From NCBI GenBank assembly GCA_049646625.1, contig JBARWE010000219.1, positions 7,863-71,862 on the forward strand: a DNA stretch of 64,000 nt, in the 5' to 3' direction. This document shows, one piece after another, positions 8,919-16,388 of the stretch. The notes beneath the pieces were generated by a model. That model did not search any database and was not told the DNA's origin. It saw only the letters and a program-made list of their open reading frames with translations. This DNA is from PRO6 sp049646625 (GTDB taxonomy: Bacteria; Pseudomonadota; Alphaproteobacteria; Rhizobiales; Xanthobacteraceae). A program made the position numbers and the translations under genes. Positions within the stretch are counted from its first letter, which is position 1. Every line of letters begins with the position of its first letter.

Positions 8919-9612
8919 GGTCAGGGACATCCGCACATATTACGGCGAAAGCTGTATTCTTCAGGGCGTAACCCTTGATGTGAAAGAGGGAACGTGCGTC
9001 GCTCTGGTCGGCCGCAACGGCGCCGGGAAGACGACGACGCTTCGCAGCATCCTCGGCATGGTGCCGCCGCGGCAAGGCAGCATTCAGTACAAAGGCAAAG
9101 ACATCACCCGTATGCGGACATGGCGCATCGCGCGCATGGGAATCGTGAATGTCCCGGAAGATCGCGGTATTTTTCCATCTCTGACCATCGAGGAGCAGCT
9201 GCGTCTCACGAAAGCGCTGGCGCGGAATCGTCCCAACTCGCGCTCAATCGATGAGGTCTATGCGATTTTTCCGCGCCTCGCCGAGCGACGCAAGCATCTG
9301 GGGACGCATCTTTCGGGCGGCGAGCAGCAGATGCTCGCGATCGGACGCGCGACAATCCTTGGGCCGGACCTTCTGGTCCTCGATGAGCCGAGTGAGGGGC
9401 TTGCGCCGCTCATCGTCGAACATGTCTTTATGGCACTCGACCGGATCCGCCGGGAGGGGACGACGATCCTGCTGGTCGAGCAGAACTATCATTGGGCCAT
9501 CCAGCTGGCCGATTTCGTTTATGTGCTGAGCCAGGGCGAGGTGAAATTTGAGGGCAGTCCCGCGCTGCTCGAATCCCACCCGGCCGTCAAGCAAGAGTTT
9601 TTGGGCATCTGA
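8911..9612 (+). CDS. LivF-type ABC transporter ATP-binding protein
   Basis: This is a 233-residue ATPase with Walker A GRNGAGKT, the LivF-typical VPEDRGIFPSLT segment, the signature LSGGEQQMLAIGRA and Walker B LLVLDEPSEGLAP. The start at 8911 lies inside the end of the LivG-type gene (8-bp overlap). It completes a five-component high-affinity importer (binding protein, two permeases, two ATPases) within the catabolic operon. Confidence 0.9.
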   Translation: MLKVRDIRTYYGESCILQGVTLDVKEGTCVALVGRNGAGKTTTLRSILGMVPPRQGSIQYKGKDITRMRTWRIARMGIVNVPEDRGIFPSLTIEEQLRLTKALARNRPNSRSIDEVYAIFPRLAERRKHLGTHLSGGEQQMLAIGRATILGPDLLVLDEPSEGLAPLIVEHVFMALDRIRREGTTILLVEQNYHWAIQLADFVYVLSQGEVKFEGSPALLESHPAVKQEFLGI

Positions 9613-9687
9613 CAGAGCGCAGCCGGCACTGTCCCATCCGCCGGCCGTTGCAGGCTGCCCGTCGTTGAGGCGTCGTGGAGATTTGAC

Positions 9688-10482
9688 GTGACGTATGATG
9701 ACTACAAGACCATCGCGGTGACGCGTGCCGGCAGGATTTTGACCCTGACGATGAACCGTGCCGACAAGCTGAACGCGACCGATGCCTTGATGCATGAGGA
9801 ACTGTCGCGGATTTTCTACGACGTCGGCCGGGACGGTGAAGCCGATGTCGTCATTCTGACTGGCGCGGGAAAAGCATTTTGCGCCGGCGGCGATACCAAC
9901 TGGATGCAGGATACCATCGACGATCCGTCGCTCTGGCGCAAAACCGTCACCGAAGCCAAGGGGATCATCTTTGGCCTGCTCGACCTTGAGAAGCCGGTTA
10001 TCGCCAAGCTGAACGGCGCGGCGGTCGGGCTTGGGGCGACCATCGCGCTTTACTGCGATGTCATCTTTGCCTCCGACCGCGCCAAGATCGGAGACCCTCA
10101 TGTCAGCGTCGGCTTTGTCGCCGGCGATGGCGGGTCGGCAATCTGGCCGCAGCTTGTCGGATACGCGCGCGCCAAGGAATTTTTGATGACGGGCGATATC
10201 ATCGGCGCGCAGACCGCCGCCGATATGGGGTTGATCAATCATTGCGTCCCGCATGAGGAGCTGGATCAGCGGGTGCAGGCTTTTGCCGAGAGGCTGGCGG
10301 GCGGTGCGATCCGCGCCATCCAGTGGACCAAGATGGCGATCAACGGGCCGTTGCGCCAAATCGTATCGACCAACCTCGAGATGTCGCTCGCTCTCGAGGG
10401 GTTGTCGAATGTCTCGGCCGATCACCAGGAGGGCGTGCGCGCATTCAACGAGAAGCGCGCACCCCGCTTCACCGGACAATAG
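9688..10482 (+). CDS. Enoyl-CoA hydratase/isomerase family protein
   Basis: This 264-residue crotonase-fold protein has the oxyanion-hole segment GAGKAFCAGGDTNWM (about residues 55-70) and the second segment AAVGLGATIALYCD. At the position of the usual second catalytic Glu it reads VAGDGGSAIWP, with Asp-Gly-Gly, a variant also seen in the 17946 paralogue. Crotonase-family proteins hydrate, isomerise or cleave CoA thioesters. It sits between the importer and the second ligase. Its specific reaction is unknown; a PaaF/PaaG-like step is plausible from context. Confidence 0.85.
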   Translation: MTYDDYKTIAVTRAGRILTLTMNRADKLNATDALMHEELSRIFYDVGRDGEADVVILTGAGKAFCAGGDTNWMQDTIDDPSLWRKTVTEAKGIIFGLLDLEKPVIAKLNGAAVGLGATIALYCDVIFASDRAKIGDPHVSVGFVAGDGGSAIWPQLVGYARAKEFLMTGDIIGAQTAADMGLINHCVPHEELDQRVQAFAERLAGGAIRAIQWTKMAINGPLRQIVSTNLEMSLALEGLSNVSADHQEGVRAFNEKRAPRFTGQ

Positions 10483-10497
10483 TGCGTAGGAAAGCAT

Positions 10498-12066
10498 ATG
10501 TTCTTCAATCGGCAAACCATTGGGGGCGTGCTGCGCGCGACCGCCCGAGCGAGATCGGATCATGTCGCCGTCGTTCAGGGCGAGTTGATGCTGACTTACC
10601 GGGAGCTGGACGAGGCCGTCGACAAGCTCGGCGCTCATCTCATCGCCGCCGGCATCCGCAAGGGCGATCGTGCGGCCTTCATGTTCTTGAACCAGTGGGA
10701 AATCCTGGTCGCCTACTATGCCATTGCGCGCATCGGGGCCGTGTGCGTTTCGCTGAACTACCGGCTGACGCCGGGTGAGATCGAGTACCAGCTCCGGAAG
10801 ACCAATGCGCGCGTCGTTCTCTACGATGACAGCTTTGGTGAGCTGTTCGCGCGGCTGCCGGCGTCCCTGATCGAAAAGCTCATTTTCATTTCATCGGCCG
10901 AAGGGGGCGGCGATCGGCACATTCCGGTCAGCGGCAACTTTGTCGATATCCTGCGCAAAGGTTATGCCGGCCGGGTCGAGGTCGATGTCGAGTCGAGCGA
11001 TGACAGCGGCATCTGGTTCACCTCCGGAACCACCGGAAGCCCGAAGGGGGCGATCGTTCGTCACGCTTCGTCGATTGCCTCGGCGGATATCACCGCTCTC
11101 GTCTGCAACTTCGGCGTGGAGACGCGCTTTCTGGCGACGGCGCCAATGTTTCATCGCGGTGCGATGGAGGATATGCACCTGGCGATCACGCTGGTCGGTG
11201 CCACCCACGTTCTTCTGCCGCGCTTCGAGCCGAAGCGGGCGCTCGAACTGATCGAATCCGAGAAAATCTCGCACGCATTCATCGTCCCGACGATGTCGCG
11301 CCTCATTTTGCAGCTTCCCGGCTGCGAAACGTATGACCTGACCTCGATGGAGCGATGGATTTCCGCCTCGGCGCCGTTCCCTGCTGAGCTGGCAACCGCG
11401 ATCCAGGAGCGCCTGAGGCTGCGGGATGATGTCGTCATGAATGCCTACGGGATCACCGAGTCGCTGTTGAACGCTGCCTGTTATCCGCGGGAGATGCGTG
11501 CGCGACCCGGTTCGGTCGGCCGCGCGGTGCCGAAGATGCAGGTGCGGATCGTCGATGCGCAGCACACCTTTGTGGCCGATGGTGAGGTCGGCGAGATCGT
11601 GACGTCGGGGCCGACCACGTTTCGCACCTACCTCGACGACGAGGCGGCGTTTCGATCTGCGGTTTTTCAGGCTGACGATGCGGTCTGGTACAACACCGGC
11701 GACGTCGGCTATCGGGATGAGGATGGCTACATCTACATTGTCGACCGCAAGAAGGACATGATCATTTCCGGCGGCGAGAATATCTACTGTGTCGAGGTTG
11801 AAAGCGCGATTGCGCGCCACGCGGACGTATCCGAGGTCGCCGTTGTCGGGGCGCCTGACGAGTTGTGGGGCGAGCGGGTCGTCGCCTTCGTCGTGCCAAA
11901 ACCCGGCGCCAGCCTCGATCAGGACACGGTCTTGTCGTTCTGCCAGGACCTTGCGGGATACAAGCGCCCGCGTGAGGTCAAAGTGATCGCGGCCTTTCCC
12001 CGGAATTCGTTCGGAAAGATTCAGAAGGCCGAGTTGCGCAAGCTGGTGGCGGAGCGGGCGCCTTAG
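10498..12066 (+). CDS. Class I adenylate-forming acyl-CoA ligase (second of two)
   Basis: This 522-residue ligase has the phosphate loop FTSGTTGSPKG (about 174), AYGITES (about 316), TGDVGYRDED (about 399), RKKDMIISGGENIY (about 415) and a C-terminal SFGKIQK with the catalytic lysine (about 504). It is clearly distinct from the 3326 ligase. Two ligases in one unit could serve two related acids, or the substrate and a downstream intermediate. It ends 4 bp inside the convergent thioesterase gene. Confidence 0.88.
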   Translation: MFFNRQTIGGVLRATARARSDHVAVVQGELMLTYRELDEAVDKLGAHLIAAGIRKGDRAAFMFLNQWEILVAYYAIARIGAVCVSLNYRLTPGEIEYQLRKTNARVVLYDDSFGELFARLPASLIEKLIFISSAEGGGDRHIPVSGNFVDILRKGYAGRVEVDVESSDDSGIWFTSGTTGSPKGAIVRHASSIASADITALVCNFGVETRFLATAPMFHRGAMEDMHLAITLVGATHVLLPRFEPKRALELIESEKISHAFIVPTMSRLILQLPGCETYDLTSMERWISASAPFPAELATAIQERLRLRDDVVMNAYGITESLLNAACYPREMRARPGSVGRAVPKMQVRIVDAQHTFVADGEVGEIVTSGPTTFRTYLDDEAAFRSAVFQADDAVWYNTGDVGYRDEDGYIYIVDRKKDMIISGGENIYCVEVESAIARHADVSEVAVVGAPDELWGERVVAFVVPKPGASLDQDTVLSFCQDLAGYKRPREVKVIAAFPRNSFGKIQKAELRKLVAERAP

Positions 12067-12494
12067 CGTCGGATGGCGACCTTTCGCAGACGCTCGGCCA
12101 GTTCAGCGCTGATCGGTGCCGGGCGGCGCGCTGCCTTCGAGAAGTGCACCAGAACCGTTTCGGCGACGGCGGCGCACTCGCTCTGGCTGAAAAGACCTTG
12201 TGCTATCGTAAAGGAACTTGTGCCGGTGTGTAGGATGCCCGTGCCTATCCTGACTTGTCCCGGCGCGAACAGCTCCCTGAGCAAATTGACCGTTGTGCGC
12301 GCGACGACGGCCGCGGTGGTCAGCTTCTCGCCGATAATCCCAAGCTCGATGCACAATGTCAGCCGCGCCGTGTCGCAATAGGTCACATATGAGGCGGTGT
12401 TGATGTGTCCGAGCAGATCGGTATCGCCGAATCTCAACGTATCGTCGGTCCAGTGCGGATACGCATCGGGATGCTTCAGTCGTTCGTCGATCAT
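12063..12494 (-). CDS. Hotdog-fold acyl-CoA thioesterase (4HBT type)
   Basis: This 143-residue hotdog protein has the 4-hydroxybenzoyl-CoA-thioesterase-like motif RFGDTDLLGHINTASYVTY, where the Asp is the family's catalytic residue. It would hydrolyse an acyl- or aryl-CoA, releasing trapped CoA, as PaaI does in phenylacetate catabolism. It is divergent from the FlK-like thioesterase at 12609 and overlaps the 3' end of the second ligase gene by 4 bp. The substrate is unknown. Confidence 0.85.
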   Translation of the reverse strand: MIDERLKHPDAYPHWTDDTLRFGDTDLLGHINTASYVTYCDTARLTLCIELGIIGEKLTTAAVVARTTVNLLRELFAPGQVRIGTGILHTGTSSFTIAQGLFSQSECAAVAETVLVHFSKAARRPAPISAELAERLRKVAIRR

Positions 12495-12608
12495 GGTTGT
12501 CGTCCTAGCGGGGAGCGTGGGGGCGCGGCCGTGATGGCGGGAGGGCCAAACGGCCGCCGTGTTTTGCGATCAGGTCGCTCTTTCGAGCGCATGGAATGGA
12601 GGAATGAG

Positions 12609-12995
12609 ATGGCGCTTCAGGTCGGAGCAACGAGCAGCGAGAGCTTTGCCGTGGGGCAGGAGCATACGGCGCTGGCCATGGGCAACGAGGGGGTTTCCGT
12701 TCTCGGCACGCCGGCATTGATCCTGTTCGCGGAGACGGTCTGTCATCGGATGCTTGTGCCGCATCTGGCGGACGGAGACGCATCTGTCGGAATAGCTGTC
12801 AACATTCGTCATCTCAAGGCGACCCCGGTCGGCATGCGGGTGCAGGTCAGCGCCACCCTGCGGGAGATCGCTGGCAGGCGTCATCTGTTCGAGGTGTCCG
12901 GGCAGGACGAGGAAGGCGCGATCCTTGCCGGCACTCATGAACGGGCCATTGTCGATCTGGCGCCGTTTCTGGCCAAGATCGAGGTGGCCAGGTAG
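12609..12995 (+). CDS. FlK-like hotdog thioesterase
   Basis: This 128-residue hotdog protein resembles fluoroacetyl-CoA thioesterase FlK. Thr34 (in VLGTPALIL), Glu42 (FAETVC) and His68 (NIRHLKATPVG) have the same spacing (8 and 26 residues) as the FlK triad Thr42-Glu50-His76. The ATG at 12609 has a GGAGGAATGAG ribosome-binding site; the frame is open for 68 codons upstream, but that part has no domain. Uncharacterised family members are common, so fluoroacetyl-CoA should not be assumed. A housekeeping thioesterase that protects CoA from a dead-end intermediate fits the context. Confidence 0.82.
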   Translation: MALQVGATSSESFAVGQEHTALAMGNEGVSVLGTPALILFAETVCHRMLVPHLADGDASVGIAVNIRHLKATPVGMRVQVSATLREIAGRRHLFEVSGQDEEGAILAGTHERAIVDLAPFLAKIEVAR

Positions 12996-13085
12996 CGTCC
13001 CATCGAAGCCGCGCTCGCCCCATGGATCATGACGCGATGGCGCTCCGTTGACGATGCAAAGGCAGGGCGCCAGCACGGCCACCCG

Positions 13086-13907
13086 CTACATGTAACGAAC
13101 GACGAAGGTGGCGACGCCGATGGGCTTGTCGCTGCCGACCGTATTCCAGGTGACGTCGTATGAGACGGACAGGCCGCGCTCGCGCGGCTCGACCCGCCCG
13201 ACCTTGACCGTTTGCGTCAGCCTCGCTCCCTGCACGAGCGGGGCGAGCAGGCGGATGCGGTCGCTGCCCTGAAACAGCATGGTGTCGACGTTACGTATCT
13301 CGACCAGATCGAAGAACAGTTTTGGAAACAGCGCCGCCGCCATCATGCCCGGCGCAATCGTCGTGCCGAAGGGCGAGGCCTTGCAGCGCTCCTCGTCCCA
13401 ATGGATCCATTCGGTGTTCTCGGTCGAGCGGCAGAACTGGTCGATCCGGTCCTGGGTGATTTCGATCGGCCCGGCCGTGCCAAGCGTCGTTCCCTCAAGC
13501 GGGGCGAATCCGGACAGGCCGTCGATGACGATGCTTGCGGTCATGGTCTTGCGTTCCTTTGAAAGTTGCCCGCCGGAGCCGGAGGCTGTGAACTGGTCCG
13601 CTATCGGTGCCAAGCCGTTCTGCGAGTTTTGGGCGACATTGCACCTGCCGCGACCGCAAAGACGGTCAAGGGACGTATCGTCGTCGGTGTCTGAGGTTCT
13701 GGCTCTTTCGGCCACGGTCAACCGCTGGAAGTAATCCATTGCGGTTGGCGGCAGCTTGCCGGACCACTTCACCCAGTTGAAGATGGTCCGGCACGTCCTG
13801 CACTCGAACATCACTTCCGAGATGCTGCTTCCGAATAGTGACAGAAGCTCCACGTTGCCGCCGTGACATTCGGGGCAGCGGACATCCTTGAAGTCGTCGT
13901 CGCGCAT
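13086..13907 (-). CDS. PaaD-type zinc ribbon in one frame with a MaoC-like dehydratase
   Basis: One uninterrupted 273-codon frame holds two unrelated parts. Residues 8-45 are a zinc ribbon with two Cys-X2-Cys pairs (CPECHG, CRTCRT) like the C-terminal domain of PaaD. After about 70 linker residues of no recognisable domain, a MaoC/FAS1A-type hotdog dehydratase begins at MTASIVIDG (IHWDEERCKAS, FGTTIAPGMM). An internal ATG at 13544 has a strong ribosome-binding site (AAAGGAA, 13554-13560), so the dehydratase may also, or only, be made separately as 152 residues. The upstream ATG at 13907 shares one base with the paaC stop. The dehydratase could act as the hydratase half of a PaaZ-type step. 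Confidence 0.7.
   Translation of the reverse strand: MRDDDFKDVRCPECHGGNVELLSLFGSSISEVMFECRTCRTIFNWVKWSGKLPPTAMDYFQRLTVAERARTSDTDDDTSLDRLCGRGRCNVAQNSQNGLAPIADQFTASGSGGQLSKERKTMTASIVIDGLSGFAPLEGTTLGTAGPIEITQDRIDQFCRSTENTEWIHWDEERCKASPFGTTIAPGMMAAALFPKLFFDLVEIRNVDTMLFQGSDRIRLLAPLVQGARLTQTVKVGRVEPRERGLSVSYDVTWNTVGSDKPIGVATFVVRYM
13554..13560 (-). promoter_or_regulatory. Internal ribosome-binding site for the MaoC-like part
   Basis: On the minus strand AAAGGAA stands 9 nt before the internal ATG at 13544. This supports independent translation of the dehydratase from within the longer zinc-ribbon frame. Confidence 0.55.
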
Positions 13908-14686
13908 CAATTGTAGGCCGCGGCCGGGTCTTTCAGTTGAACGATGCCGAACAGACGGTCCGGGATATTGCCGGCGCGGCGCCGTTCGATCGTCCAGTCG
14001 GCTGCCGGCGGGACCGGATCGGGCAGCTTTGCGTCGATTTGCGACGCCTGAAGCGCGGCCGAAACCTCATTGAGGAATGCCTCCCGCAGCTTCGTGGCCG
14101 GCAGCGCGCGCAGCCCCGCATCGTACAGGACGTCGTTCTGGCTGCTGTCGCCGAACCACGCCGCCGCCTGCGGCAGCCGCTGCGCCACCGCCTGGCCGAA
14201 CTCCACATTCTCAGTGCCGGCGAAAATGCCGCGCCAGCCTTCGCAATACTTCAGGTGGAAGTAGGATTCCTGGCCGATTTTATGGACCAGACCGGACAAT
14301 GCGCGATCCGGATGCGACAGGAAGCCGGAGGCGAAAGTCCACATCGCCTGCTCGGCGAGATAGACCGATGCAACAAAGTCCTCCCAGGACTCCGGCGGGC
14401 TGTCGAGAAGGTTCATCGAGTTGATGCCGGTCGCATCGCGACGCCGCTCCAGATCGGTGTACGGGATGCCGAAATTGACCAGATACAGATACAGCCCGCG
14501 CGTATGGCCGAACGTTGCAGTCGCCATGCCGAGGATGGCGGCGAAGTCGGGCAGGGATCGGCCGTTGTGCACGCACATCGTATACCAGTTGGCCAGCACA
14601 AGCTTGCTGTCGGCCAGCGCCAGCACGTCGGACTTGAGGCGATCGCGAGCCTCGGGGGCGAGCGTTGCCAGATCGAAACGGTTCAT
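13907..14686 (-). CDS. paaC: PaaC-like subunit of an aryl-CoA epoxidase
   Basis: This is a 259-residue, mostly helical ferritin-like protein of the PaaC family, the structural partner of PaaA that has lost most diiron ligands. It retains the PaaC-style start (LALADSKLVLANW) and the helix ending in KIGQESYFHLKYCEGW. In the known phenylacetyl-CoA epoxidase, PaaA and PaaC form the heteromeric core. The ATG at 14686 is preferred over an upstream in-frame ATG because TAGGATC precedes it and the family start fits. The gene order here is A-D-B-C instead of the usual A-B-C-D-E. Confidence 0.85.
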   Translation of the reverse strand: MNRFDLATLAPEARDRLKSDVLALADSKLVLANWYTMCVHNGRSLPDFAAILGMATATFGHTRGLYLYLVNFGIPYTDLERRRDATGINSMNLLDSPPESWEDFVASVYLAEQAMWTFASGFLSHPDRALSGLVHKIGQESYFHLKYCEGWRGIFAGTENVEFGQAVAQRLPQAAAWFGDSSQNDVLYDAGLRALPATKLREAFLNEVSAALQASQIDAKLPDPVPPAADWTIERRRAGNIPDRLFGIVQLKDPAAAYN

Positions 14687-14690
14687 GATC

Positions 14691-14948
14691 CTAAGCCTCT
14701 TTGATTTTGCCGCGGGCACCTTTGTCGGTCACCGAGATGACCGCATCGGTAGGAACCACGCACATTTCGCGCCAACGCTGCTGGTCGTAGACGTACCAGG
14801 CGCGAACCTGAGCCAACTCGTCGTTGGGCGCCTCGATACTGCCGACGTGAGCCAGTACGTCGTTTGAGTCGATTCGCGCGAACACTTCGTAGAACTTGGT
14901 GCTGTTGCCGCCGAGTTCCGCGCGATTGATCTTCTTCGGCTTGATCAT
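14691..14948 (-). CDS. paaB: PaaB-like subunit of an aryl-CoA epoxidase
   Basis: This 85-residue protein has the PaaB pattern: KFYEVFARIDSND, HVGSIEAPN and a C-terminal VVPTDAV segment. PaaB bridges PaaAC dimers in the epoxidase complex. The start at 14948 overlaps the end of the MIP18-type gene by 4 bp, which indicates coupled translation. Its N-terminus (MIKPKKINRAELGG) is somewhat longer than in typical PaaB. Confidence 0.85.
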   Translation of the reverse strand: MIKPKKINRAELGGNSTKFYEVFARIDSNDVLAHVGSIEAPNDELAQVRAWYVYDQQRWREMCVVPTDAVISVTDKGARGKIKEA

Positions 14949-15256
14949 ATCTGGATTCCGTTTGTTCGCATCAACGTCTTGGTCTCGTCGTCCAGCAGGT
15001 CGCGCGACCACGGCAGGAAAAAGCCGTTTTCGATAACGACGCTGCGAACGCCGGGAAGATCGAGCAACGCGCGTTCGATATCGCCGTGGAGCATACTGAC
15101 GCCGGGACAGCCGAGGCAGGGAATGCACAGTTGCACATGCACCACGCCATCCTCGATGGAGATGTCCCGGAGCATGCCCATGCGCCGGATGCTGACCGGA
15201 ACATGGGGATCGTTGACCTTCTCCAGGGCCTCGCGGATATCGTCGACGGTTACCAC
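14945..15256 (-). CDS. MIP18-family PaaD-like protein lacking the zinc-ribbon domain
   Basis: This 103-residue protein consists of only the MIP18/DUF59 domain (DIREALEKVNDPHVPVSI, then CIPCLGCPGVSML). PaaD from the phenylacetate pathway carries this domain plus a C-terminal zinc ribbon and is needed to mature the diiron or Fe-S components. Here the ribbon is encoded separately at the 13907 gene. A GTG start at 15256 overlaps the paaA stop. An upstream extension inside paaA is possible but unlikely. The cluster context strongly supports a maturation role for the oxygenase. Confidence 0.8.
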   Translation of the reverse strand: MVTVDDIREALEKVNDPHVPVSIRRMGMLRDISIEDGVVHVQLCIPCLGCPGVSMLHGDIERALLDLPGVRSVVIENGFFLPWSRDLLDDETKTLMRTNGIQI

Positions 15257-16233
15257 AGAGCGCTGCCCCAGTGCTCTTCCTGAAGCCGCTTGAACCCCGA
15301 AACCTTTGTGGGACCGCCCTTGCGCCACTGCTCGAACTGCTCTTCCCAGGTCGTGGTCTTGTAGTCCCACTTGCCGGTTTCCTCGTTGAGAAGGATCGGC
15401 ATTTCGTAGTCCAGGACGTAGCAGCCCTTGTCCGCATCGAAGTGCGCCGGAACACGAATGCCGATCGACTCGCAGAACGGCACAACCTCGTTGAGCCAGC
15501 GCTGCCGCAGCTCGTCGTTGCTCTGGCCGCGGATCTTATAGGACAGCTGGTCGACCCGCTTCTTCATGGTGTCGGGAGTACCGAACCACATCACGGCGTT
15601 CGGAAATACGAAGTCGATCGCCTCCTGCACGCGCTTGCGCGTTTCCGGCGACAGGTTCCAGTAGAACTTGGTCCACTTCTCGCCGTGAGCGACGTGAAAC
15701 TGCTCCTCGAAATTGACCTTGCGGAGTGAGCGCGCGTAGGGGCCGTAGGAACACGATTCCTCGAGGTCGCGGGTGGTGGTGTAGCCGGCGCGATCGCCCA
15801 GCAGCATGTACACCACGCACTGGATGTAATCGGGAATATCGTGCTGCGTGAGGTAGAACGTCTTGAACTCGGTCGGATCGCGCTCGAAGATCAGCTCGTG
15901 GGTGTTGTAGCCGAAATCCTCGAGCATCCGATACATCACCTGAGCGTGGCCTAGCTCGTCCTGCATGGCAGATGCGACCGCCATTTTTGCTTCCAGCGTC
16001 GGCGCCTTCACAAGTGGCGTGTAGTACATGGTGATGGTCGAGACCTCGAGGTCCGCGGCGATCAACATGGTCTGCACCAGCACGTTGCGATAGCGCGGCG
16101 TCATCTCGCGGTCGTCTTCGAGCTTGCGGCCGCTTTTGACCCATATCTGGAGCGCTGTCTCGCGATCCTCGTCTTTCAACCCGGATACCGGAGGCATCCT
16201 GTTTTCGTGGTTGGCGACGGCTGCATCAGGCAT
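15250..16233 (-). CDS. paaA: PaaA-like catalytic subunit of an aryl-CoA epoxidase
   Basis: This 327-residue ferritin-like diiron protein has two ExxH motifs, Glu93-Leu-Gly-His96 and Glu177-Gln-Phe-His180, plus Glu63 in DLEVST, consistent with a four-helix diiron site. PaaA inserts one oxygen atom from O2 into an aryl-CoA ring to form the epoxide. The ribosome-binding site GGAGAAAAAGA precedes the ATG. It heads the minus-strand unit A-D-B-C-ribbon/MaoC and faces the dehydrogenase gene, with an ACTA-N2-TAGT palindrome between them. No PaaE-type flavin/ferredoxin reductase is visible anywhere in the window, so the electron donor is unknown. Confidence 0.88.
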   Translation of the reverse strand: MPDAAVANHENRMPPVSGLKDEDRETALQIWVKSGRKLEDDREMTPRYRNVLVQTMLIAADLEVSTITMYYTPLVKAPTLEAKMAVASAMQDELGHAQVMYRMLEDFGYNTHELIFERDPTEFKTFYLTQHDIPDYIQCVVYMLLGDRAGYTTTRDLEESCSYGPYARSLRKVNFEEQFHVAHGEKWTKFYWNLSPETRKRVQEAIDFVFPNAVMWFGTPDTMKKRVDQLSYKIRGQSNDELRQRWLNEVVPFCESIGIRVPAHFDADKGCYVLDYEMPILLNEETGKWDYKTTTWEEQFEQWRKGGPTKVSGFKRLQEEHWGSALW

Positions 16234-16345
16234 TCTTTTTCTCCATGGGTGCTACCAAAATCGTGGCCCCGTCCCTCTGAACGGTCCTGATGTCAGGCCC
16301 TCGGAAAGGGGCGGGGCGTCTCCTGCACCGCTTGCAAACATACCG

Positions 16346-16355
16346 ACTACTTAGT
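16346..16355. promoter_or_regulatory. Inverted repeat ACTA-CT-TAGT between paaA and the dehydrogenase gene
   Basis: This perfect inverted repeat lies in the divergent promoter region, 113 bp from the paaA start and 34 bp before the dehydrogenase start. It fits the pattern ACTR-N2-YAGT found at 2209-2222. A single TetR dimer here could control both directions. Confidence 0.45.
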
Positions 16356-16388
16356 AATGTTATCAGACGGAGATTTTGTCAAGTTTGG

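Noticed and set aside
12405..12608. 68-residue N-terminal extension of the FlK-like thioesterase
   Set aside because: It overlaps the divergent thioesterase gene, has no domain, and the ATG at 12609 has its own good ribosome-binding site.
16290..16388. Longer N-terminus of the aldehyde dehydrogenase
   Set aside because: The extension covers the divergent promoter and the palindrome at 16346-16355 and does not resemble the family start.
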